A DNA stretch of 64,000 nt from JAKZVK01 sp965248255 (GCA_965248255.1 CBDFIW010000002.1:930001-994000); one strand, 5' to 3'; shown: positions 34,569 to 44,030, counted from the stretch's first letter. Translations and numbers: made by a program. Notes: generated by a model from the letters alone, not told the origin.

Positions 34569-35662
34569 TTGACTCCCGCATAATATAGAGTCAGTCAAAA
34601 CAAAGAGAAGACTGTTTCCAGAAGGCCGTGATCAAACGCGGTTTGCGGTACATGCGGCGGAGTGCCTTGCGGGCCCGCTCGTTCAGCTCGCCGTAGTCTT
34701 TCGGGCAGACGTTCGGCAACTCGTGCTGCTTCCAGTAAGCCCAGATGTATTCCACCGGATTCAACTCCGGCGCATAGGGTGGCAAGTACTCGGTTGCGAT
34801 GTGGCCTTCGGAGAGTTCGATGAACTCTTGCACCAGGCGGCTACGGTGCGCCGGCAGCCGATCCCAGACGATCAGCAGCGGGCGATCGATATGACGTACC
34901 AACGCCTTGAGAAAGTCGGTCACTTGCTCTTTGCCGATCGCACCGGGATAGAGCCGGAAGTAGAAGTTACGCAGCGTCAGCCCCGCCGAGACGGAAAGCT
35001 TCTCCCAGTTGAAGTTAAACTGCAGCACCGGTGTTTGGCCACGTGGCGCCCAGGTGCGGCAGCGATGCGGCTTCTGACTCAATCCGCTTTCGTCGATGAA
35101 GACGAGCGTACGGCCTTCGTTTTGGGCTTTTTTTTAATGCGCTTCCAGGTCTTGCGCTTCCAGGTGCGGATCCGCTCTTCGTTGCGCTCGCGCGCCTTTC
35201 CGGCCGGGCGTTGCGGGCTCCAGTCGAGCGCTCGCAGGATCTTCCAGGCGTGGCCTGCGTGGTATGCGACCCCGAACTCGTCTCCGGTCAGCCGAGCCAC
35301 CCGCGGACAGCTCCACAGGGGCGTTGGGAAGCCGTGGGCTTCCGGGCCTTCCAGCAGCAGCGACGTCAGGCGTTCGCGTTGTGCGGCATCGAGGAGCGGC
35401 TTGCGTCCGGCGCGCCCGGCCTGGCGGAGTCCGGCCGCACCCTGCTCGCGGTATTGCCGCCGCCACTCACTGACGGTTTGGCGAGCGACGTTCAGCCGTC
35501 TCGCCGTCTCGGACTGATTGTGGCCTTGGTGGAGCAGCCGCATCGCTTCGAAACGGCGCTTCTCCAGCGCCTTGAAATCCCGCTTCACACCTTTGGGGTT
35601 GCCCATACATATATAGATGCTCCACACTGTCAAAAAGTGTCATAATAATTTGCGGGATTCAA
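34569..35662 (-). mobile_element. IS630-family insertion sequence, copy 2, inside an E1 alpha stop codon
   Basis: Same 1094-base element as at 1989-3082, with TA on both sides (34567-34568 and 35663-35664). Removing the element and one TA restores ACC-TAA-GAC on the minus strand, so the insertion split the TAA stop of the E1 alpha gene. The element's own end supplies a new TGA after one extra Tyr codon. Confidence 0.95.
34591..35606 (-). CDS. IS630 transposase of copy 2, two frames with A8 slippery run
   Basis: Identical in organisation to copy 1: frame A (35606 down to 35079) holds the helix-turn-helix, and frame B (ending 34591) holds the DDE core. They join at eight A residues (plus-strand T run 35128-35135) by a -1 slip. 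The only coding difference I see is Ala for Thr in KLSVSAGLTL. It points in the same direction as the interrupted operon, so operon transcription could raise transposase expression and vice versa. Confidence 0.85.
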
Positions 35663-36972
35663 TAGGTTGTGACGACGCCCTTACGGTTATAGAACTGGGT
35701 TGCGATCACCGCGCCGTCGGCGTGCGTATTCAGAACCCCCGTCTCGGGGTCGGGGTCTTTGCCGTGGCGCGCGAACTCGATCGAGGCATCGACCGCCGCC
35801 CGGGTTTCCGCCTCGATCTCCGCCAATTCAGCCTCGGTAGCGAGATCCTTGGTCAACAGCCACCTCTTGTAGCGGGTGATGGGATCGCGTGACATCCACG
35901 CGCGGACCTCCTCGTCGGTGCGGTACGGAATGCCGAGGGCCCCGTCCTGTCCGACCCGCGCGCCGGCGAACCCGCTGTGGTCGTACCAGCGGTAGGTCAT
36001 GCCCTCGATCATGCTCGGCCCCTTCCCGGCACGTGCCCAGTCGACCGCTTCCTTGGTGGCGGCGTACATGGCCGAGATGTCGTTGCCATCCACGAGGTAG
36101 TGCGGGATGTCCAGGCCCTTTGTGTACTCGGAGATGTACTTCGTCGGCACCGTGTCCGCCGCGGGGATCGACATGTACTGAAAGTTGTTCTCATTGACGA
36201 AGATCACCGGGATGTTGAGGTTCTTGCAACTGCGGATGGCGCTGAAGTAATACGGCGAGGCAGCCGCCCCGTCGCCGAAGAACGCCACGCCGACCTGCTT
36301 CGTGCCACGCACCATGCCACGCAGCGCGGCGCCGGCCGCCATATAGAAGCTGGCGCCCACGATCTCGTTCATGCCCATGATCCCCTTGGACATGTCGGTG
36401 ATGTGCATGGAGCCTCCGTAGGCCTTGTTGTAGCCCTCCTCCTTGAAGAAGATCCCGGCGGACATGTTGTTCAGATCGCCGCCTTTGGCGATCAGGTGAC
36501 CGTGGCCGCGATGGGTGCTGGCGATGTAGTCATCCTCGTTGAGCGCACCCATGACGCCGACCGCCATCGCCTCCTCACCGACATAGGTGTGGAACGAACC
36601 GTACAGCCCGTCCTCGCCGGCGAGGAACAGGTCCTTCATCGTCGTTTCCCATTTACGGCTCGTGCTCATTAGCCGAAAGAGCTTCAGCAGCTCTTCCTTG
36701 GGCAGGCCCGCCAGCGTGTCCGCCGCCTTCCCCCGCGTCGGGATGTCTTCGGGGGGGGGGGGGGGGGGGGGCGTGTACCCCGGCTGCCAGTTCTGGTTCC
36801 CGCCCGGGCCTGCCGTAGCGAGCCGGACCGTCTTGTCAAACTCGGCCCCAGTGAGCCTCTGACCGCTGACCGACTGGTCGCCACAGGCGGTGATTACGGT
36901 CGCCGACGCGCCGGCGGCACCCATCATCTTGATCAGCGTTCGTCGGTCGACCTTACCGTTCTGCTCTGTCAT
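35659..36972 (-). CDS. Tat-exported (lipoprotein) ThDP-dependent 2-oxoacid dehydrogenase E1 alpha subunit
   Basis: The start at 36972 is fixed by AAGGAGG nine bases upstream; the ATG at 36981 is too close to it. Residues 9-30 form a twin-arginine signal with lipobox (DRRTLIKMMGAAGASATVIT, then AC). A linker contains seven Pro encoded by a C21 tract. The catalytic domain is complete: DDYIASTHRGHGHLIAKGGD, GIMGMNEIVGASFYMAAGAA, the ThDP motif VAFFGDGAAASPYYFSAIRS followed by PVIFVNENNFQYMS, and YRWYDHSGFAGARVG with YRTDEEVRAWMSRDPI. Such subunits are normally cytosolic partners of E2/E3. Here export plus cytochrome neighbours suggest extracytoplasmic oxidative decarboxylation. The last Tyr and the stop come from the IS. 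Confidence 0.88.
   Translation of the reverse strand: MTEQNGKVDRRTLIKMMGAAGASATVITACGDQSVSGQRLTGAEFDKTVRLATAGPGGNQNWQPGYTPPPPPPPEDIPTRGKAADTLAGLPKEELLKLFRLMSTSRKWETTMKDLFLAGEDGLYGSFHTYVGEEAMAVGVMGALNEDDYIASTHRGHGHLIAKGGDLNNMSAGIFFKEEGYNKAYGGSMHITDMSKGIMGMNEIVGASFYMAAGAALRGMVRGTKQVGVAFFGDGAAASPYYFSAIRSCKNLNIPVIFVNENNFQYMSIPAADTVPTKYISEYTKGLDIPHYLVDGNDISAMYAATKEAVDWARAGKGPSMIEGMTYRWYDHSGFAGARVGQDGALGIPYRTDEEVRAWMSRDPITRYKRWLLTKDLATEAELAEIEAETRAAVDASIEFARHGKDPDPETGVLNTHADGAVIATQFYNRKGVVTTY
36751..36771 (-). repeat. C21 homopolymer inside the E1 alpha coding frame
   Basis: Twenty-one consecutive C residues on the coding strand encode Pro 68-74, between the export signal and the catalytic domain. 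As drawn the frame is intact. A change by one or two bases would abolish everything downstream. Confidence 0.9.
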
Positions 36973-37044
36973 GGATCCCATCCTCCTTACGTGTCCGCGA
37001 CGTAGACCCTTGCGAAACGGCGGATCTTGCAGCCTAATCTTAGC

Positions 37045-37128
37045 CTAAGTCTTGGTGTTGCTCTTCCAGAGTTCAACGGTAGCGAGGTCAACCTCGAAGA
37101 GCCCGAATCGGCAATTCGTTTGGCGTTT
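37045..37128 (-). pseudogene. Remnant of a winged-helix (OmpR-type, TPR) regulator N-terminus
   Basis: The minus strand reads TNCRFGLFEVDLATVELWKS, then NTKT and a stop. RFGxFEVDLxxxELxKxG is the start of the winged-helix regulators with TPR tails that are common in Acidobacteriota. Only about 25 residues survive. The rest of 36973-37344 shows no gene. Confidence 0.4.
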
Positions 37129-37344
37129 GGTAGTGGTGGCATCCCCACCGCTTTCAAGTGCTTGCTGGCAGTGTACGCTTCCTAAACTGCGGGGGGCAAC
37201 AGGAACCTTTAACACAGGGGCGGGTCCTGCGACTGGTAGACAACACCGATGCCGCCGCGCTCCGTGGATGCGTTCTCTCGGCGGTTGGCCGGGCAGGCGA
37301 GACGTGAAGAGGTTCTGCACCTACCGCGTAAAGCTCGAGTGGCC

Positions 37345-40182
37345 TCAGCGAGCTGTCACCCAGATGGGTGACGACCAAGCCATCTCACCGTCATCCTGAA
37401 TGACTCTGACGTAGTAGTAGTTCTCTCCAGAACCGACAGCGTTGTCTTTGAAGATGAAGCTGACTTCTCGCTCCAAGTTTTGACGGTTGTGAAGAAAAGT
37501 CTGGTTCTTGATGATGTCGATCTGGCGAATAGCGGCTGTGCCAATCACCTTGATCCAAAGCTGGAAAGGCAGGGAGACTTCCACAATGTCTCCCTGCAGG
37601 TATTCCCTGCCGCCGGCCTGCAAGCGGTAGTCCAGGATGATGTTGTCTGTGGCCGCGTAGGAATGCCTTTTGCGCATGGCCTCCAAGAGACCTTCGCGAC
37701 TGAAATCAGTCGCAATCGTGGCAGCGTAGGAGATGTGAGTGGAAATGTGATCGGAGCTGGCCTGCACGCCGAGCTTGTAGCCTTCCTCCCAGGCGTTCCA
37801 CACGAATCCGGCGGCCCGAACCCGGGGGCCCATCGTCATCGGCCGCTCGCGTGTGGCGGCACGAGGCGCACCTTCATACTCGGATGAATAACGATCCCCC
37901 TGATAGATCTCAACCAACGGCTCGACTTCGGGGTCGTTATCGCGCCAGTCGGTACCCATGTCGGTGGCGCTGGTGTGAGAGATAGCGATAGCGTTGTAAC
38001 GCTTCAGATAGGCATAGAGCTTGCTGGTGCCTTCGTCCCCGCGCATCTCGGCTTCGGAGCGAACCAGCGTGGGCATACCGCGCTTCGCCACGAGGATGTT
38101 CCGATGGCCGTTGGGGAAGTCCAAACTGCGTTCATACGTGTAGATCGGGACAAAGCTGCCAGGCAAATGGAAAAGGTCCGAGAACTGTGGAACCAGCCAA
38201 TTGATGTACTCAATGTCTTGTGCAAAGACGTTGTGCTCGCTTACACCGAGGAAATCTAGGTCAGCGGCGTCCAATGCATAGCGGTAGGCCTGCAGCAGGG
38301 AGCCATCGGCCCGGCCGTCAATCGAGAATTCCGTGTGACGGTGGGTGTCGCCACGATAGATACGGTAAGTCCTACCTTCGGACTCAATCCGGTAGTTCCG
38401 AATGCGGGCCACGTCTTGAGCCTCGTTGGGATGCACCGGATGGGTGGAGTAGGTTTTGGGGACGGGGTCTCGGAAGCGCGGCTGCTTGGGCTCGCCGGCC
38501 AGCGTGGGCAGTTTCGCCGCATAGACATCCGCGCTCCGAAACGCAAACTCAGCGGCATCGCGGTTGTCCGTGGGCCAGGCAGCGAGAAGGTTTCCTTCAC
38601 CGTCAGAAGCCAAGCCCCAGCGAACGTCCTGACGGTTGCGGCTGAAAGGTAAATGGAGCGGCTCGGTCCAGCGAGAACCGTCGTAGGCAGTTCCGTGGAT
38701 TTGCCAGGCGGCGGAACGCAATGGTGAGGGTTCAAGGATGTCTGGGTTCGCGACGTGACGGTGACGGAAAAACACCCACATACGTCCCGCAGCGTCTTTC
38801 TGCAGCAGCGGAAAATCGTTGTGGCCCTGGAGGTCGTTTGGCAACGATGAGTTGATATCGGCCACAGGAAGCCGCCAGCCGCCTCGGTCGCGGATGCGCA
38901 CGCCGATCGAGCGTGACTCGTAGAGACGCGTCGCTTCTTTGGCAATGCCGAACCCTGTGTCTTTGCCCCACTGGAAACCGCTTTCGTTCCAGACAGCCCA
39001 TAAGCGATCTTCGTTGTCACACTCCAAGCTTACGTGCGCCTCGAACAGAGGCGTGTCAGCGATCGACATGACGTCGTCCCACGTGCCCTGGGCGAAGCGC
39101 CTCATCACAACGTCGTAGTTGCCTTTGTCATATGTATCCCAGGCCACATAGACCGCGCCACGGCCGTCCGCGGCAATCGCCGGCTGCCAATCATTGGCCG
39201 GAGAAGTGGAGACCTTCTCCTCGGGTGACCACGACGAGCCGTCGTAATGCCGCACGAAGATATCGGACTTGCCGTTGCGAAACCCTTGCCACACGAGCCA
39301 CAGGTTCCGATCGGAATCCATCGTCAGGGCATGTTCGATGTCAGGTTGGGGACTGCTGGTGAGGCGATGCGCGCGGGACCACTGCTTTCCGTCCCAAAGG
39401 CTTCCATAAAGGTCGAAGTTGCCGTCCTCTTGTTGCGACCACACCAGCCAAGGCCGGCCTTTGCTATCACGGCCCATCTGGGGCAAGTAGATGTCGGTCG
39501 GCTTGTCGATGACCTGCACGGCAGCCTCCCAGCGGTCGCCGTAAAGCCGCCGCGCGAGGATGTAGTTGCCGTTGTTACGGTACGCCGCCCATGCGACCCA
39601 GGCTTCTCCGTCTTGTCCGTCCAGCACAGTGGCAAAGTCGTTCGCGTAGTCGGGGGACGAAACGACGTCCGCCACCGGGACCCTATCGATGAGCACAGCG
39701 CCATCCAAATAGGCGACAGTACGCCCAACCTTGAGTTGGCGGGGTTTGACGCTGAAATTCCCTTGTTCCGTTTTGAATTCGACGCTTGTGCCGGGCGTCG
39801 TCCGAACGTCTACGACGATACCGGGATAGTCCATATAGGGAAGCGTGCCCCGGTGATATTCCTTCTGGAAGGCGCCGCGAGTAGCGGCCTTGTATCGCCG
39901 CGTTGCCAGTGACCAGCCGTTGTTTCCGATGATCTTTTCCGAGGGGTGGGGCGCCCAGTTGCGAAGTCGCCATACCTCACCGTTCGAGACGCTGAGCGCT
40001 CCGTTCCAGGATCGTGGTTCCTTGTCAGTCAGTCCGAAGCGAACCCGGAACGAGACAACCCCTTCGGCGACAGTAATGGTTTCGCGCCCCGACTTTGAGT
40101 CACTCGTCCTCTGCGCCAAAAAAGGACCGCAAAGGAGCACAGACGCGGCGACGGTCAACAGAGGGAAGGCGAATCGCTTCAT
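37345..40182 (-). CDS. Secreted DUF3604 (PHP-like) protein
   Basis: The 945-residue protein has a Sec signal peptide (MKRFAFPLLTVAASVLLCGP, cleavage near LAQ). Residues about 170-560 form beta-propeller-like repeats with W-x-x-W/WLVW strands (DGEAWVAWAAYRNNGNYILA, GRPWLVWSQQEDGNFDLYGS, NLWLVWQGFRNGKSDIFVRH). The DUF3604 part follows with the PHP-type metal motif YRIYRGDTHRHTEFSIDGRA, LDFLGVSEHNVF and KLGVQASSDHISTHISYAAT. A phosphoesterase-like or hydrolytic metalloenzyme acting outside the cytoplasm is likely; substrate unknown. It may belong to the following sugar-degradation island. Confidence 0.85.
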   Translation of the reverse strand: MKRFAFPLLTVAASVLLCGPFLAQRTSDSKSGRETITVAEGVVSFRVRFGLTDKEPRSWNGALSVSNGEVWRLRNWAPHPSEKIIGNNGWSLATRRYKAATRGAFQKEYHRGTLPYMDYPGIVVDVRTTPGTSVEFKTEQGNFSVKPRQLKVGRTVAYLDGAVLIDRVPVADVVSSPDYANDFATVLDGQDGEAWVAWAAYRNNGNYILARRLYGDRWEAAVQVIDKPTDIYLPQMGRDSKGRPWLVWSQQEDGNFDLYGSLWDGKQWSRAHRLTSSPQPDIEHALTMDSDRNLWLVWQGFRNGKSDIFVRHYDGSSWSPEEKVSTSPANDWQPAIAADGRGAVYVAWDTYDKGNYDVVMRRFAQGTWDDVMSIADTPLFEAHVSLECDNEDRLWAVWNESGFQWGKDTGFGIAKEATRLYESRSIGVRIRDRGGWRLPVADINSSLPNDLQGHNDFPLLQKDAAGRMWVFFRHRHVANPDILEPSPLRSAAWQIHGTAYDGSRWTEPLHLPFSRNRQDVRWGLASDGEGNLLAAWPTDNRDAAEFAFRSADVYAAKLPTLAGEPKQPRFRDPVPKTYSTHPVHPNEAQDVARIRNYRIESEGRTYRIYRGDTHRHTEFSIDGRADGSLLQAYRYALDAADLDFLGVSEHNVFAQDIEYINWLVPQFSDLFHLPGSFVPIYTYERSLDFPNGHRNILVAKRGMPTLVRSEAEMRGDEGTSKLYAYLKRYNAIAISHTSATDMGTDWRDNDPEVEPLVEIYQGDRYSSEYEGAPRAATRERPMTMGPRVRAAGFVWNAWEEGYKLGVQASSDHISTHISYAATIATDFSREGLLEAMRKRHSYAATDNIILDYRLQAGGREYLQGDIVEVSLPFQLWIKVIGTAAIRQIDIIKNQTFLHNRQNLEREVSFIFKDNAVGSGENYYYVRVIQDDGEMAWSSPIWVTAR

Positions 40183-40571
40183 GGATACCCGCGGACCAAC
40201 GGGGAGATCAACCTGCCCAAAGTTGTACCACTATTCTCGTTTACGCGTGAGCCCCACGTAACGGCACAACGGTCTCTCGCGAAGCGAAGCTTCGACCCAC
40301 CGCGTAGCGGTGAGGTTCAACGCGATGTCTCGGTAGGTATCTTCGATCGGCCACTCCATTCGCACCGAGTGTCGTCTGCACTGGCTAGTTCTCGCTCAGG
40401 CGGCGGAATCGGTCTGCCTTGGTAGAAGATGTCTCGCGTCTGATCTTCGGCCCGAAACTCGGCAGACTCGACACCCTCGAATCGCACTGGGAATGAGGTC
40501 GGGCCATGGCGGCTGCGATGAATAGGGTGGGTAGTCGAGTGAGGGAGGGCTGTCAACGCCGTCGGTCGACT
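40183..40571. other. Gene-free interval (390 bases)
   Basis: No supported gene. A minus-strand open frame at 40317-40556 is out of frame with readable-looking peptide in a neighbouring frame and has no family match that I recognise. Confidence 0.5.
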
Positions 40572-42356
40572 CTAGGGTCGGTGCCATGGGAACGCAAAGG
40601 TCGGTTGGGAAGAGTAGCGATTCATCGCGATCCGGATTCGCCCCCCGGCGCCCGGCGCCAGCCGAACTTGAAAAGCGGGTGCCCCCACCGGGATGGTTTT
40701 GCCATCCACTTCGACCGCTGAACAATTGTGCTCGGCATGTGCACCCGCCTGTACAACTAGGTCCCTCCCAGAAACCGGATTTGTGTTCACCAGCGTGAGT
40801 GTCACACTCTGCGGTCCTATCTCCTCCACGAGAGCCGCGACATCTTCGGGCAGGCCGGCTCGACGCCTTTCAGGGTCGAAGTAGCGCACCTGGGAATGCA
40901 ATATGTTGCCTGAGCCGCCAGGGTAATTCGCCCCCGACATCAGGTTGAGCAGCGTCCCCACGGAAACCGGGCGCGGAATGTGCGAAGGACCTCGCGTGTC
41001 GGCCGTCGCTGTGTCTTCCCGCACCCGCTGCATGACCTCTCGGAGAGTCTCAAACTCTGCATTCAAGGCTTTCGCCGGATAGCCGGGGTTCCTCCCTTCC
41101 AGGAACCGAATCCATGGTGCTTCCGCGATTCGTTCGATGTCGGCACGCTTCATCGACCAGAGATAGACATCAGTCTGTTCAGGGATGAAAAAGACCTCCC
41201 CATATCCATACCAGCCATCGTCGCCATGCTTGAGAGGAATCATCGTTCGGCCGTCAACGACCTTCTTGACCGCATAGAGGTTATCGAACTGCCGGCGCAT
41301 CACATCCACGTACCCTTGATCCCCGGTCAGCAGAAGGGCGATTCCAAATGCGATTCGCGTTCCCCGGATGAACATGTTGTGGCTTGGGTTCTCGCGGCCG
41401 TCGTCAAGGGTGGGGCGAAAATTCCATCCATACACTCCGCCGTACCATTTGCCGTCCCATGCCCCTCCTATGGTGCCGTCCAACCCGATGTTGGTCGGGA
41501 TGTTTCCGCCGTTCTCCGCGATGCGCTCCTGCCAGGCGCTCACGTACTCGAGAATCCAGTCGCGATATTTTTCCTCGTGCGTGAGAAGATAAGCGGTCAT
41601 CGCGAGGTTGGTGGTCATCAGATTGAGCGGGTGATCACCGCTCATGGTCTCGAGGTAACCCTGCCGGGAGAATCTCTCGGTGCGACGCGGCTTCCCGGGT
41701 CGCGCGTCATGCCGGGGCCGCGGGTTTCCCGCCCAGTGCTCCTCGCTGGGAACGCCGATCAAGGGTCCGCGGCTGCCGTTGAAGAGGCTGCGGATGATGC
41801 GGTGCTTGGGGTCGTAGTTCGGCGCCTCGGGATCCTCATTCATGTAGAGGCCGGCGAACCGCCGTGCTCGGATTAGATATTGTGGATCTCGGGGCCGAGC
41901 AAGCCCATACCAATACCAACCCGCCATTCCCTCGCCAATGTGTTCCCAATCAAACGACGGGCAGAACTCCTTGTAGTACATGCCGTCCTTGGCCACGTCC
42001 ACCAGGGGTTCCTTCGCTTCGGTGAACTGCTGCAGATGGCCTTCCCAGATTCTCTTGTAGGTCGTCAGCACCGACTCGGGACCGCCAAGGATGTAAAGCA
42101 GCGGCCAATCGCGGAAGCTCTCCATAATGTCGTCCGCGCCATCCATGCCGCCCCAATTCGGTGTGACACGCGCCCATCCGCCCGAGCCGATGTATTTGTC
42201 GGCAACCGCCTCCGCCGCTTCGGCATAGGCATCGAGCAAAGCTCGCTCTGCCAGCGCCCAATCGGGTGGAGACATCGGTGTCTCAATGACGACCGGCGGC
42301 TCTGCGGCCAGCACCGTCGCCAACGCCAGGCAGCAGTAGATTCCTCTGAGAACCAT
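40572..42356 (-). CDS. Secreted protein of unknown function, glycan-enzyme-like
   Basis: The frame is open from 42476, but the ATG at 42356 starts a signal peptide (MVLRGIYCCLALATVLAAEP) and I use it. The mature part of about 575 residues is rich in Trp, Tyr and acidic residues in helical pairs, as in alpha/alpha-toroid glycan lyases and hydrolases: GGMDGADDIMESFRDWPLLY, GEGMAGWYWYGLARPRDPQY, PTNIGLDGTIGGAWDGKWYG and HGDDGWYGYGEVFFIPEQTD. A C-terminal beta domain follows (VEEIGPQSVTLTLVNTNPVS). I do not recognise a named family; a role in polysaccharide breakdown is inferred from fold-like features and neighbours. Confidence 0.7.
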   Translation of the reverse strand: MVLRGIYCCLALATVLAAEPPVVIETPMSPPDWALAERALLDAYAEAAEAVADKYIGSGGWARVTPNWGGMDGADDIMESFRDWPLLYILGGPESVLTTYKRIWEGHLQQFTEAKEPLVDVAKDGMYYKEFCPSFDWEHIGEGMAGWYWYGLARPRDPQYLIRARRFAGLYMNEDPEAPNYDPKHRIIRSLFNGSRGPLIGVPSEEHWAGNPRPRHDARPGKPRRTERFSRQGYLETMSGDHPLNLMTTNLAMTAYLLTHEEKYRDWILEYVSAWQERIAENGGNIPTNIGLDGTIGGAWDGKWYGGVYGWNFRPTLDDGRENPSHNMFIRGTRIAFGIALLLTGDQGYVDVMRRQFDNLYAVKKVVDGRTMIPLKHGDDGWYGYGEVFFIPEQTDVYLWSMKRADIERIAEAPWIRFLEGRNPGYPAKALNAEFETLREVMQRVREDTATADTRGPSHIPRPVSVGTLLNLMSGANYPGGSGNILHSQVRYFDPERRRAGLPEDVAALVEEIGPQSVTLTLVNTNPVSGRDLVVQAGAHAEHNCSAVEVDGKTIPVGAPAFQVRLAPGAGGRIRIAMNRYSSQPTFAFPWHRP

Positions 42357-42841
42357 GGCTGTTTCCCCTTCGGTCTTTGGCTCAGGCCTGCTTGGTCGCG
42401 CAAGGACTGAGAACATCCCGAGACATGATACATGAGGTCTTGTTGAAGCGGCGGCGGCGCCCCGAACTGGGGACATTCCGAGGTGTTCAAACGGGGCATT
42501 GGTTCTCAGTTGACACTCACTAGCCTCGAACCACAGACGACCAGGGCACCATCCAACGCGGTAAGCTCTCGTTCAGCGGGGTAAGATGACAAAGCCTGGC
42601 GGCGCCAGCCTGGGCGTCGAGATTGGTCCCGGCCAGAATGGCCAAGCTGGAACAGAACGTGGCTCCCGCTAGAAAGCGGAACGACCTGGCCGACAAGGGG
42701 AACCCAAAACTACCGCCGCAAACAGGGCCAGAGATGCCGCTTTTGGGCCGGGGGTTCGCGGCACAAGCCACTCCCTTGCCGAGAATCGGCTTTGCCCGTT
42801 CTGAGCTAACAAAGAAGGGGAACAACGTTCAGGAGGAAAGA

Positions 42842-43939
42842 ATGAATCGAAGGCAATTGGCAAAGCGGATGAGTCTGGCGCTCGGTGCCGGCGTTCTGAG
42901 CCTGCCCGAGGGCGCCGGCGGCGGGCAGGAGGATCGGAGAATATCTCCGACCGATTCCAGGAACGTTCCGGCGGCGGACGGAATCAAGGTGCCCATGAAC
43001 GATCTACAGAAACTGGTGGCGTCGATTTTCAAGAAGGTGCCTGTCTCAGATGAACACGCTGAACTGATCGCTGAGTTACTCGTGGACACGGAAGTGCGCG
43101 GTGTAGTCAGCCATGGAGTAAAACAAGTCAAGCGATACGTGCGCTCTTACCAGGAAGGCAAAACCAATCCCCGGCCACGGGTACGGACGATCAAAGAAGG
43201 CCCCACCACCGCGGCGTTCACCGGCGATGGGGGTCTGGGAATGATCGTCGCCACAAGGGCCATGCGGACGGCGATCGCCAAGGCCAAACAAATGGGTGTC
43301 GCCGCAACTACAGCGACCTACCACGCCCACCTGGGCAGCACCGGCAAGTATGTTCGTATGGCGCTGCGCGAGGACATGATCGGGATCGCCTTCTCAGGTC
43401 GGAATGCGGCGCCCCAGTACGACCGAAGCAGAACCGTTCATGGATCGATTCAAGGAAGTCCACCGCTGGCCTTTGGCATGCCGTCGGGGCCCGATCATCC
43501 TCCGTTCTTGCTGGACATGGCCAGCCACATGCTGTGGGATGAAGATCTCTTTCGGCGAATGCCGCAAATCTACTTCAAGGCCATTGGCATCTCTCACGTA
43601 GCGAACATCATGAGCGGGACGCTGGGCGGCCAGATGCTGCCGCAGTTCGACCGCCGAAAGATCAAGTACACCGATGCCAACCAGTCGGGGTTCTTCATGG
43701 CCCTCGACATCACACGTTTCGTTCCCTTGCAGAGTTTCGAGAGCGACATGGACCACTTGATGGCTGAGGTAAGCCAGATGACATCGATGCCGGGTTTCCG
43801 CTCCGCGGACCTGCCCGGGGGGCCGGAGTGGAAGCGAGAAAAGGCATACCGCAAGGATGGCATCCCCATCTCCGAAGAGACCATGAAATCACTGAAGGAA
43901 CTGGCCGGCGAGTTCAATCTGTCCGTTCCTTGGGGATGA
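42842..43939 (+). CDS. Ldh-family (malate/L-lactate-type) oxidoreductase with Tat-like signal
   Basis: ATG 42842 is chosen because AGGAGGAAAG lies directly upstream; the frame is open to 42623. The N-terminus (MNRRQLAKRMSLALGAGVLS) has the RR-x-x-x-K pattern and a hydrophobic stretch, so Tat export is likely. The catalytic part is that of the YlbC/MDH-type NAD(P)-dependent family: EVRGVVSHGVKQVKRYVRSY, AFTGDGGLGMIVATRAMRTA, GVAATTATYHAHLGSTGKYV and PPFLLDMASHMLWDEDL. Relatives oxidise malate, lactate, ureidoglycolate or sugar acids. It opens a plus-strand series of catabolic genes. Confidence 0.85.
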   Translation: MNRRQLAKRMSLALGAGVLSLPEGAGGGQEDRRISPTDSRNVPAADGIKVPMNDLQKLVASIFKKVPVSDEHAELIAELLVDTEVRGVVSHGVKQVKRYVRSYQEGKTNPRPRVRTIKEGPTTAAFTGDGGLGMIVATRAMRTAIAKAKQMGVAATTATYHAHLGSTGKYVRMALREDMIGIAFSGRNAAPQYDRSRTVHGSIQGSPPLAFGMPSGPDHPPFLLDMASHMLWDEDLFRRMPQIYFKAIGISHVANIMSGTLGGQMLPQFDRRKIKYTDANQSGFFMALDITRFVPLQSFESDMDHLMAEVSQMTSMPGFRSADLPGGPEWKREKAYRKDGIPISEETMKSLKELAGEFNLSVPWG

Positions 43940-44030
43940 AGGCACGAAGAGCAAACACGTTAAGATGTCCCGAAAGCAAGCAGCACGATTCCGTGCCGCT
44001 CTCGGGGGCCGTCGTGCATCGCAGTGAGCA

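Noticed and set aside
37052..37399. 115-residue plus-strand frame before the DUF3604 gene end
   Set aside because: No motif; the region shows a short minus-strand winged-helix remnant instead.
40317..40556. 79-residue minus-strand frame between DUF3604 and the unknown secreted protein
   Set aside because: No recognisable family, no ribosome binding site, and adjacent frames look equally open.
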